The translations under genes and the position numbers were made by a program. A stretch of 64,000 nt of DNA. It comes from Cerrena zonata (lineage: Eukaryota > Basidiomycota > Agaricomycetes > Polyporales > Cerrenaceae). Positions within the stretch are counted from its first letter, which is position 1. The number at the start of each line of letters is the position of its first letter. Positions 34,791 to 43,771 of this stretch are shown here, piece by piece. The notes below the pieces were generated by a model. That model worked only from the letters and a program-made list of their open reading frames with translations, was not told the DNA's origin and searched no databases. The stretch covers positions 48,249 to 112,248 of the forward strand of contig JASBNA010000099.1 in the NCBI GenBank assembly GCA_038087015.1, in the 5' to 3' direction.

Positions 34791-36362
34791 CTAACACCGC
34801 ATCGGTAACAGCAGCATCAGCAGTATTATACTGAGCTTGTTTCTCCACCCTCCTAGCCCATTGTTTCGCCCCCTTCCGACTCTCCACCTTTCATTAACCT
34901 CTTCCGCACTAGCCAATCTTTTCTTCTCCAATACGGGTACGTACTTCGATCCCCGTTTATACGTAGCACCTCCAAGAGGGAAACCAAACGAGCCTCCAGG
35001 AGGTATTGGCACAGACTCCGGTGCACCGATAGGAAGGTACTTCGGCGAAGGTGTGTGGAATTTCGATGTAATGTCGAGGAAATGTGAGTCTAGCGTCGTT
35101 TGAATGAGGGAACGGCTGTAGATGGAATGCATAGTATCGTAAAGTTTTGCGGAGAAGTCTTTCTGGGAAAGACCATCCTTCTCACTATCTTCTGGTTCGA
35201 CTTGCCAGTTGAGTTGACTATCATCGTACGCACAGTCCCATAAGACTAGCGGTAATGGATCAGCCATTTGGTAATCTGGCTTCGTGAGGACAATAGGTGG
35301 TGCAGGTTCGTCAGGACGGAATGGTGGAAGCGGATTATTAGGATCGGCATTCATGAGAGAGTTTATGATAGAGGGGGGTTCCAAGTTCGAACCAACAAGG
35401 AAAAGTAGAGCCATGATATGTCGTACTTGGTTGTACAAGAATGCGGTCCCGATCAAATCGAAAACATGCATATTTGTGCTCGGACTTATACCTTCAGTAA
35501 CGGGAGAGATCGTTGCGCTCTTGATTTTTCGGATGAAGTGAGTCAACTGTTTCCTGGGATCCATCTTGCACATATTTCGGAAATCATGTTCCCCGACTAA
35601 GCGAGAAGCAGCATCTTGCATGGCAGAGATGTCTAGTCCGTCAGCAGTAAAGAAATATTTGTAGTGCCGATGTCGACAGTGGAAACGGGAAGAGAAATCT
35701 GGCGAAACTGGTGACCAGGCAATTATTCGGATGGTGGGTGGTAGGATATTGTTCAAAGTAGAAACGTATCTTAGCTCGGAAGAGTCTTCGGGAAGATGAC
35801 TCCTGCTGTTGTCCGTAGGTGGTTCGTCCCAGTCACCGAAGGCACCAAAATCTCCTTCCAAGCCAGATCCATCCTCGGTTTCTTGAGTAGGCGAGGTTAG
35901 GTTCGAAGATGAGGCTTCTTCAACATCTACCTGGTCATTTTCGGGAGCTGCCTTTTCTCCAATTGCACTCCGTACCCACAAACTGACGACTTGCTGAGCA
36001 GCACTGACTCCTTTGTCCGTCCTCCCACACCTCTCCCATCCACACCCTTCCAGTCCTGCATCAGGGTCGATCAGTCTCGCATACGCAAGCGCACTGAACA
36101 GTGTCCCTTCAACTGTCGGAAGCTGAGTTGGTACCGGCTGGAACTCCATTCCACTATAATGTTGTCCCTGGTAGCAGAACTTTAATGCAATTTTGCGTTT
36201 AGGATGCGCAGCGAAGTTGAAGGAATCAGTGTGTGTCTTGATATGCCATTCGTGGGGTTTGTTTTTACTTCGATATTTGAGGTGTTGTTCGTCAAGATGT
36301 CGGAGGCGAGCAATGAGATCCTCTTTGGACCAAGTCTCATAGGCTGCATTGAGTGCGGACAT
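34791..36362 (-). CDS. PUS3: tRNA pseudouridine synthase, TruA family, PUS3/DEG1 type
   Basis: Single long frame, best start MSALNAAYETWSKEDL (36362); upstream in-frame Met at 36407 is possible. Contains the TruA RNA-binding region (KRKIALKFCYQGQHYSGMEF), the catalytic motif CGRTDKGVSAAQQVV with the Asp nucleophile, NNILPPTIRIIAW, SRFHCRHRHYKYFF and NQVRHIMALLFLVG, all typical of eukaryotic PUS3/Deg1. That enzyme makes pseudouridine at positions 38 and 39 of the tRNA anticodon stem-loop. A low-complexity acidic insertion lies between the first two halves of the domain (residues about 145-190). The frame ends LSIILLMLLLPMRC at 34791, an unusual hydrophobic tail; a +2 frame in the same stretch gives a charged tail ending RSADVDE at 34765, so the true C-terminus may differ. 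Confidence 0.92.
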   Translation of the reverse strand: MSALNAAYETWSKEDLIARLRHLDEQHLKYRSKNKPHEWHIKTHTDSFNFAAHPKRKIALKFCYQGQHYSGMEFQPVPTQLPTVEGTLFSALAYARLIDPDAGLEGCGWERCGRTDKGVSAAQQVVSLWVRSAIGEKAAPENDQVDVEEASSSNLTSPTQETEDGSGLEGDFGAFGDWDEPPTDNSRSHLPEDSSELRYVSTLNNILPPTIRIIAWSPVSPDFSSRFHCRHRHYKYFFTADGLDISAMQDAASRLVGEHDFRNMCKMDPRKQLTHFIRKIKSATISPVTEGISPSTNMHVFDLIGTAFLYNQVRHIMALLFLVGSNLEPPSIINSLMNADPNNPLPPFRPDEPAPPIVLTKPDYQMADPLPLVLWDCAYDDSQLNWQVEPEDSEKDGLSQKDFSAKLYDTMHSIYSRSLIQTTLDSHFLDITSKFHTPSPKYLPIGAPESVPIPPGGSFGFPLGGATYKRGSKYVPVLEKKRLASAEEVNERWRVGRGRNNGLGGWRNKLSIILLMLLLPMRC

Positions 36363-36919
36363 AATTTTGAGTCTGCTGTATATCCTTAGGGATGCACCAC
36401 CTGTCATGTAGACCGAGAGAAGAGAGTGTAAACGACGTACTACAAGGGTAAATAGCCCTCGTCGAGTCACCCAAACCTCGAGTCAGTTCAAAGTTCGAGC
36501 TGGAAAGATGCAACGATGTCTGGATTAGTATAAATCAATGTATGATTAGTGTAGAGCCTCCGGAGTGTTTGTAAACTATGGCTTACCTTGAGGCAGTCAG
36601 GTTAACCCTGACGAGGAGCAGAAGTCCCTCCAATATTTTGATCGATCGGTGTAAAGATACATCTTAATCTGGTAAGTATTGTAATGATTCGACACATCTC
36701 CAAAGCATCACTCCTGGTGTACGAATTCCATTTATTCCTAGATGAGATGCAAATGAATTTTGCCTCATAGATTCTCTCCACACAGAGCACGAACATTGGA
36801 GAAATGATCATATTTTTCAGTATTATGTAGATGACGGTAGCAGAAATAAAGTAAACGCCTCATGTCAAACAGTCGAAGCTCAACCGAAGGATCCAAGTTC
36901 GATAGGAGTATGGAAGGTA

Positions 36920-37846
36920 TCAACCAAGAATGTTGCAAATTATTTCGATAGAGTCGGTAGTTTCTGTTCTTGACATTGGTGGTTTTATCGCATCTTCCAT
37001 GGTGGGCGACGCGTTCTGGCCACTCGATAGTGACTTTGATGCATCTCCGTCAGTATATAGTCTGTCCTTACTAGCATTCTTGGGATGCTTCGTATTTTTT
37101 GGGGCCCGGAAACATGAAAGAGAAGATTCAGTATCTCCAGTTACAAGACTGTTCCAATGAATCAGACACAAAAGACACATGTAAAGTTATCAGTACCTAC
37201 TTGAGTTCTTCTGCGATTCCGGAATTTGTGACACTGTCAACACGACCCGTTTGATTCTCTGTCCCAAGATTTATCGCCTGGAGCTTAAGGACCTGCTGTG
37301 TTCTAGAGCCATTATCTTCATCAGACATGTCATGACGTAGTGTAGAATCTACCTACAATATTCGTTCGGCGTCCGCTTTAGCAGCCTGCTTCAGTTGCGC
37401 CATTGGCAGTACCTGAGCATTCTTCACAATAGGGTGTTTAGCTGCTGCCGCTTGGGCTTTGGCAGCAAATGAGTTGTGAGGTGGGCGGAAACCCAAGAGC
37501 TTATGTTCCTCGGACATGATTCTACGTGCCACATCTATGAAGAGATAAACGACATAACCCTAGTCAGACATCTAGATAACGCACCTCTGCCTATCGTATT
37601 CAGGTCAATGTCAGTCATCCGATTTTCTGCCTCGGTGGCCAAATGAGACCCGTCATCTCGTTCTGTGCATTCAACAGTCTTATCAAGGTGGGAGGAGTTG
37701 GGATCCCGTTTATTCTGATTTGTAGTTGGTGGGGTGGTCAGCGAAGCTACCGTTTTCAGCGGTGAAACACTCTGAGTTTTTGCTACTGAAGATACATTTC
37801 GAACATGTGGGCTTAGAGGGTGTAACATAGGTGTTGAAAAGCACAT
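36920..37846 (-). CDS. Unknown protein with conserved SEEHKLLGFRPP segment, four exons
   Basis: Starts MCFSTPMLHPLSPHVRN. After a GTGCGT...TTCATAG intron comes DVARRIMSEEHKLLGFRPPH and NSFAAKAQAAAAKHPIVKNAQ. A third exon is reached through GTACTG...ATTGTAG (this removes an in-frame TAG), then VDSTLRHDMSDEDNGS... A final exon (GTAGGT...GAACAG) ends EIICNILG. The SEEHKLLGFRPP plus Ala-rich helix occurs in other basidiomycete hypothetical proteins as I recall, but I cannot name the family. The rest is Ser/Thr/Asp-rich and likely disordered. Nothing suggests a membrane or secreted location. Confidence 0.6.
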
Positions 37847-38431
37847 GTTTTAAGTGGTTGGTGGCCGAACGGGGTATTGTAGCAAATTTGGGAGGTTGAT
37901 GTTGAGGTGAATGTAAGATGAAGGGTCATAGAATATATTTATTCTGCTGAGCATCATTGGAGTAGTGATCATGGTGGAGTCCAACGTTAGACTCGGAGTT
38001 GGCAATGGATTTCCACACTGGCGGCGGTGTTAGATAAGATAAGATTTACTTTGAGATTGTGGCACTCACTAATTTGTACGCAGGCTTTTGGTTCTGTCCA
38101 GCATCAGCTCCTTTAAGTTACTATTCATCTCGAGACATATCAATGCTATAGGATAAATGCTACTTTTACCCATGTACTAGTACACTGGTCAATGTATATA
38201 GTACATATCACTTGGAAACTTCGAACCTGCTCCTCGTGTCATGGCTCTCCTCGTCGCTGCGTTAGCTTACGTGAGGAACGTCTAGGAATACCTTCGTTGA
38301 GTTCACTCTGGTGGAATGTGTGGCTGATATTATTTAGATATAATTCTCGTATATTTTAGTATCTCTACTTGTCGGTAAGTCATATGCGTTAGTCCTGATT
38401 TTGATGTCGTTATTCCTAACTATAATTATCC
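37847..38431. other. Intergenic stretch before the right arm
   Basis: AT-rich, no supported gene. Ends at the inner edge of the inverted duplication. Confidence 0.4.
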
Positions 38432-38767
38432 AGAGTCGCTCTTGATCGCTCTTCGCTCCAGATCTACCCCCTCTGAGCTATTATATTCGCCACTTCGACA
38501 CAACTACCTCTAACTTGATAGCTTTAGTATCCAGGCGTTCCACGCGGTCAATAAAGTGATCTCGATCCTTTCTTTGTCTATCCAGTATTCTCGGTCACTC
38601 CGGCCAGAGACTCTAACCGTGTATAGCCAGCTCTCCAAATATCCCTGGCCTCTCGAGCTGTATGTTCCTCACTTGTACAATGCCGCAGAATGACACCATA
38701 CGACGCACTTGGGATCTAGACCTTGCGGTAGTCAGCCTCTCTCGGAATCCGCGGACTGTCAGCACCA

Positions 38768-38773
38768 TATAAA
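38768..38773 (+). promoter_or_regulatory. TATA box of the right 128-aa gene
   Basis: TATAAA 125 nt upstream of the ATG, conserved with the left arm. A C/A-rich CCACACACC-like leader (about 38830-38895) follows before the start codon. Confidence 0.55.
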
Positions 38774-38897
38774 CCCACCCTGCAGACCATGGACGGTAGG
38801 AAACATCTTGCCTTCCTACCATCACATTCACGCACATTCACACACATACCACACACCCTACCACACACCTACCACCCCTTACCACCCACCACACACA

Positions 38898-39284
38898 ATG
38901 CCTTTCACCCTTTTCAAAGCTCGCCGTGTCCAGAAGACTGAGGTTAAGCTCGTCCCAAAGACTTCTGTACCGGTCCAAGCTGAGTACTCTGCCCCCTTCG
39001 TCTTCACTCCCCTCGACCAGCGACCCGGTCTTCTCCCTCTCGGCGTTGCTCAGAAGTCGCCCGAGATTGTCTATCGCAGCCTGGAGCTGCTCGATAAGGT
39101 GGTCGAGTTCAGACAGGCGCAGTCACTAAAGCTTGTTTCACTGAAAGAGGCACAGGAGACCAATCACATTAAGCGTCGCAATGAGGGCTTTGAGATCGAG
39201 GAGGTGAATGCGATTCAAGCCAAGTGGGCTGCAATTTGGGAATTTGTTCGATTGGACTCTGAACTTCCTGGGAACGTCTATTAG
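38898..39284 (+). CDS. 128-aa protein, right copy of the duplicated gene, function unknown
   Basis: Single-exon ORF beginning MPFTLFKARRVQKTEVKLVP. It differs from the left copy at four positions (A/T, P/T, A/V and S/P in the first 40 residues); the remaining 88 residues are identical. Predicted as a small soluble, helical, charged protein. The transcript continues into a spliced, seemingly non-coding region (unit R). Strong sequence conservation extends into its promoter and leader, so expression is probably shared with the left copy. Family not recognised. Confidence 0.75.
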   Translation: MPFTLFKARRVQKTEVKLVPKTSVPVQAEYSAPFVFTPLDQRPGLLPLGVAQKSPEIVYRSLELLDKVVEFRQAQSLKLVSLKEAQETNHIKRRNEGFEIEEVNAIQAKWAAIWEFVRLDSELPGNVY

Positions 39285-41240
39285 ATGATTTACAGGCTGC
39301 TTCTTTCGATGACCGGACTGTCCCTCAATTTGTTACTTTTTCTTTTTTCCCTTTCCCTCCCCCTTCTTTCTGTTACGGACATTATGGACATTGATACGGA
39401 CTCTTATGCTCGGACATTTGGACTCTTGTGTTGCGGATACGGCAGTGCGAGATGTCTTGCGGACATGCACTTCTCTCCTTTCCTTTTTCTCTCGGAACCT
39501 ATTTGCGGCTGACCGTCGAATTTCTCCCCTCTGAGCTAGATCCCAGCCGCCGGCGTCCGATCCCCTCCCGCATCCCACCGAACCTGGAGTAGGAAGGTTT
39601 TATGACATGCATCTGAAGGCGAGTGGTTCATTTCATTCCTACAGAGTGTCAACTGAGGGGAGTCATGAACCCTGACGTTGATGCTCTGTCGGTGCTTTCG
39701 ATATCAGTTTGCTGACCTATCTTCCTTGAGCTACTTTCCTAGGTCAACTTTAAGGGACCAGGATAATAATATAATTCACAGGCAAGTCCTTTTCCATTAC
39801 ACGTATTGCAGAGTCCTGAAGGAGGAAGTCATGACCCGAGGACGTTGGAACTCTGTGTATCACCTGCTGGCTATCGTTTCGTCCGTTTTATTCAAGTATG
39901 CTAATACCCCTTTGCGTTTCCTAGGTCGTCGCTATATCACAGCAATCTTTGATGGGCGCAATGAAAGGCGAGTACTTTATTCTACTCCTGCAGAGTGTCG
40001 GCTGAGGGGAGTCATGACCCCCGACGTTGATGTTCTGCCACTGTCTTCGCAGTTTCAAAATCAGTTTGCTGACATATCTTGAGCTATTTTCTTAGGTCAA
40101 CCAGGTCTCTCTAAATCCAAAATTCACGACGAAAAGGCGAGTGATTTCTCTCTGATAGGAGCGGGTTGAGTGTCAGGGGAGGAAGTCATGACCCCGAAGA
40201 TCCTGGGACTCTGCATAACGCCCGCTACGTTTTGCTTGTGTCATTTATACAGTTTTGCTAACTATCTCTTGAGTATCGTTATGTTTCCTAGGTCTCTCAG
40301 TTATCAATTCCTGTCACCCGCACCCCAAGTTCGTCTCGTTAGAGTCCGAAGGATATTGATCGTAAGATATTGAGAACCCAGGATGTCGTCTTATTGAGTA
40401 CAATCCAGCCTCTTCTTCTCTGATGTTTCGTAGTCCAGTGTTGATGATGTTAGAACACCGAACTCTCTTTAGCTGGCCAATCCTCCTGCCCCGTCGTCCC
40501 CATCCCCGTCCCCGACCTACCCGAAACACGATCGTTTTAGCTTGAAGGATATCCGGTGATGTTACTTATTTTATCTTCATTTGCTTGTTCCACAACAGTA
40601 GTGCTGATGATATTTCCACCCTCAGGATATTTAACCACAGACACCTCCCTCGTCCGACCCATCGTCTCCAACCCCCGTCCCCCGTTCGTCCCACCTGAGA
40701 GAGGATTTTTTAGGCCCGAAAGAAACTTGGTGGTGTTGCTTATTTTATCATTCACTTACTCTACGACAACGGTGCTGATAACATTTCCAACCTTTTGAAT
40801 ACTTAACTGCAGGCTCTCGATTCGTCACCACCCACCATCCCGTCCCCATCCCCGTCCCCGTCCCACTTCGAACTCGATGGATTCCGTTGAGGGAGTTAGT
40901 TTTTGCTGTTTTCCGTTGAGCTTTATGGTTCATGTGTTTTTCTGGTTGCGGTCGGATGTTTCACAATTCTGTTTGATCCTATTTGTCTCTTGTTCCATTG
41001 TATACCCACCCCCTTCCTACCTCCCAAGTCTACCATGTGCCGATTCGCATGGTTGGTTCTTCGTATGATGGAACACACACAGCTGGGGCTCCGTAGTCGC
41101 GACCGGATGTCCTGGTTTGTTTTTTCGTTCCATCTGAACCTTCGGACTTTGGGCTGGTCAATGAAAACCCCTTTAGACTTTGTCTATTACAGATGAAGTA
41201 TTTTAGAGTAGTATATATTTCCTATTGCTGCATGTTGCTT
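39285..41240 (+). ncRNA. Unit R: multi-exon, apparently non-coding transcript region with four GC-AG introns
   Basis: Introns 39619-39742, 39782-39924, 39968-40095 and 40137-40291. Donors are AAG|GCGAGT (three) and CAG|GCAAGT (one); all end in CTAG or CTTAG after a CTGAC/CTAAC/CTAAT branch site. Exons between them are 39, 43 and 41 nt; the last differs in length from unit L (43), so no reading frame is kept. Hairpins lie at 39641-39689, 39808-39856, 39990-40038 and about 40165-40214. It ends with GTCCCC tracts and the GCTTACGTAAGC palindrome. It could be an independent RNA gene or the 3' UTR of the 128-aa gene. Confidence 0.6.
40495..40870. repeat. GTCCCC hexamer tracts and ~160-nt degenerate units (right arm)
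   Basis: Mirror of the GGGGAC tracts in the left arm: runs near 40498-40515, 40662-40695 and 40838-40865, with intervening copies of a GGTGTTGCTTATTTTATC...GTGCTGATAATATTTCC type block. Confidence 0.65.
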
Positions 41241-41978
41241 ACGTAAGCAAGGCCTCTTGACTTGCACAGTTTCTTTGTAATGTAGAATCATTTATTCGAA
41301 TCGCGAGCCTGGCGGAGGGTTGTTTCGACCATTCAAGCCCTCCTATATGTTGAATTATCATGTCTCAGAACTTCTTGAGGCTCTCATATATAGTACATGG
41401 CTCTTGCCGCTTGCAATAAAACTCCTCAGCATCCACCAAATGCAATGTCGGGATCATGATACTTCAAGTTACCGGATTTGTCATTATGCGTCTCGAAATG
41501 GCAATGCCTTCTTTAGACGCCGGGCCTATGGCAGTCGGAGTCGATGAACTTTTTGAAGAAACAACTGTCTTCCACTGAATACTGCTTTGAACTTGGACTT
41601 GAGCTCCACTTCTTTGTTCGTACGAAGAGTGGATCTATGTGTATACCGTGCATATCTTAACTTGATATCCCTCTACGTGGTCTACGTTGGCACGACACCG
41701 ATGTCGGGTAAGCATCTGCCAGTGTTCTAACTTCACATGTCTTTCGTCAAAGTTTTTACACTGATATTCGAGCAAACGTATCTCCAGCTACTATGTCCTG
41801 GCTTTGTCAGTGAACCCTCTGGAGTGCGCTGACCCCTATTCTCTGAAGTTGACACCGTACACCCCATCAAAGAAGCACAAAGTCCGGCCACACATTCCAA
41901 ATAAGGCAAGTGCAGTGGTGTCGAAGCCCGAAAACGAACAGTGTTTGGTTTATCTCGCGGGGATTACCGCAGAGGTAG

Positions 41979-41985
41979 TATAAAA
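41979..41985 (+). promoter_or_regulatory. TATA box of the membrane/acidic protein gene
   Basis: TATAAAA about 137 nt upstream of the ATG at 42116. A CCACCATGTC context matches a good start. Confidence 0.55.
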
Positions 41986-42115
41986 ACCAACATTCAGCAC
42001 GCCCAGTCCTCCACCCTTCTTTCCTTCTCCCCACTCTCATCTTGTTATTGGCACTTCGCCTATAAAGCTTCCCTCACGTTCACGTTACCTTTAAACATAC
42101 CTTCTGTCTTCCACC

Positions 42116-43771
42116 ATGTCCTTCTTGACTGCCTTCACCCCCATCGACCCCAACTCTTGGGTCGCTCTTTACTACCTCAGATGGCTGCCCTTCCTTGCGG
42201 CTACTGTCCGAGTAGACCTCTTGTTAGCAACCCCCGACTGTGTCTTCCCGCCAACCCCCACTACTCCTTATACCGCGCCTTCTCCAGTGGATACGACATG
42301 TCTAGCAGTCGCACTCGTCTTCATATGCCTTTTAATCATGGTCTTGTCTGGTCTTGTGCTCTGCGGCGTGCGTTTTAAGTTGCCTCAACTCGTGCAACGC
42401 CTTGGAGGTTATACCCTGATCGTCTGCTTGGCCGAGGCTTTAATCTTCGTGTTGCTATTAAACACGATCCAGAACATCTACAAATACACTGCACACTCAT
42501 TGTATCGCTTAAGCGTTGCGTTTCTGGACAAAGTGTGTCTTATTTGTTCCTCACATCTGAATCGTACTTATGCGTATGTTTTAGGACTCAGAGTACACCG
42601 TGGGATTGGATCTGGAGTTGATAGGGGACATGGTATGTGTTGTAAATCTATGCATTTCAAATGTCATTCTAACTTGGCCTCTCCAGGATGCTCCAACGGC
42701 AGTTCCCCTAGTGGCCGCTTTGGCACAATCTACAGCTGAATCTATCGCTCCAGTAATCAAATGCACTCCCCCCACCTTCACTCCTGCTGCTCCCGTCCCT
42801 GAGCTCGCTACCTCCGTCGTTGAACCTACTTCCCCCTTGGTTGAACCCACCATCCCCTTGGTTGACTCTACTGCTGAACCTATCTTTGTTCGTGAAGAAC
42901 CTAGCAATATTATCTTCGAAATCGACCCTCTCGATCCAACTCCCTACCTTCCCATCTTCAATGACATCGTTCAACAAATCCAATGTGAATCGGCCGCCTT
43001 CCACAATGTCTCTACTACCCTGGATATCAACGAGCAGCCTGTTATTCCTCCTCGATTTCTTCTTAATCGACGGCTGCTTGATGAGCCAAGTCACGGCCGC
43101 TATCGTTCCAGAGGGACATGGTTGCGGTACAATCCGTCTGCAGCATGGCGGGATGGTTGCTGTAGATATTGTCAATATCGAGATGATCGGAATTGATCCT
43201 CCTTTACCGACGTCTGTGCATGTGCCACAGGTTCCTGGTGGTGGCTCTGGACTGGTTGAATGTGCCGAAGAAGATTTGGTGCTTGACTACAACGATTTCC
43301 TCAATTTCGGCAATGACGACGACGACGACGATCTGGACAGTGAGGTCGAGGTTGAAGTTACACCAATTGCAAGTCCCGAGCCCTCTCACAGTGAGCCGCC
43401 AGTAGTTGAAGATCACATCAACCCGATATTCAGTGTGACAACACCGCCAATTGATAATGACAGTACGTGATCTCTTTTCTTTTCCTGCGTCAATCGACTC
43501 ACTCCTGTTCCCGTCAGACAACAAGGAGACCCTTGATTTTGGTGACCTTGGTGGTTTCTCCTTGAGCGGTGCCGACTACGGTCTCAGCGACGACATGCTT
43601 GCTCAATTGAATGGTGGAGGTTGCGCATATGCCGACGGGAGTCACACTTCTGAAATTGATGACTGGATGTCATACATGGCGTACAGCTCGCCTTCCACAT
43701 CATCGGACGACTCATCGTCTACCTCGTCTGAGACTTCCCTGGACGACTGGACAAGTTCTGTGCCCAACTAA
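42116..43771 (+). CDS. Membrane protein with acidic Pro/Ser-rich tail, function unknown, one frame break
   Basis: Starts MSFLTAFTPIDPNSWVALYY. Two hydrophobic segments occur in the first exon (about residues 62-85, CLAVALVFICLLIMVLSGLV, and 97-117, YTLIVCLAEALIFVLLLNTI). Exon 1 ends LDK (GTGTGT...TTTTAG intron), exon 2 is DSEYTVGLDLELIGDM, and exon 3 begins DAPTAVPLVAALAQ and is Pro/Val/Glu-rich. Near 43065 the frame shifts by one base into IDGCLMSQVTAAIVPEGHGC, then runs into an acidic Asp run. A last intron (GTACGT...CGTCAG) joins to NNKETLDFGDLGGFS and a Ser/Asp-rich end (SSVPN). Two introns are exact. The stop is followed by another GT-AG intron in the 3' UTR (about 43779-43829), leading into unit S. 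Family not recognised. Confidence 0.6.

Larger units (their letters stand above)
38432..41560 (+). repeat. Right arm (main block) of the inverted segmental duplication
   Basis: Plus-strand mirror of 23375 down to about 20340. It includes the same promoter, 128-aa gene, four introns with hairpins, GTCCCC tracts and final palindrome. Differences between the arms are mostly point changes plus small indels. After about 41560 the arms stop matching; a ~4-kb stretch holding another gene and unit S separates this block from the homologous DUF7770-like relic at 45.84-46.32 kb. Confidence 0.85.

Noticed and set aside
39641..39689. Intron hairpins as canonical C/D box snoRNAs
   Set aside because: The conserved GTCATGA differs from the C box RTGATGA at a position needed for the kink-turn, and no D box CTGA is placed consistently at the end of the stem. 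H/ACA signatures (ANANNA hinge, ACA 3 nt from the end) are also not apparent.
39641..39689. Self-cleaving ribozyme (hammerhead or twister) explanation for the hairpins
   Set aside because: No hammerhead core (CTGANGA...GAAA) or twister consensus could be placed consistently across copies.
39678..40082. 134-aa plus-strand ORF over introns of unit R (and its 83-aa partner at 21714-21965)
   Set aside because: It spans predicted introns and exon boundaries, has no recognisable domain, and is similar between arms simply because the DNA is duplicated. Unit S shows no equivalent ORF.
42708..43175. 155-aa minus-strand ORF within the membrane/acidic gene
   Set aside because: Shadow of the Pro/Val/Glu-rich coding frame on the plus strand.
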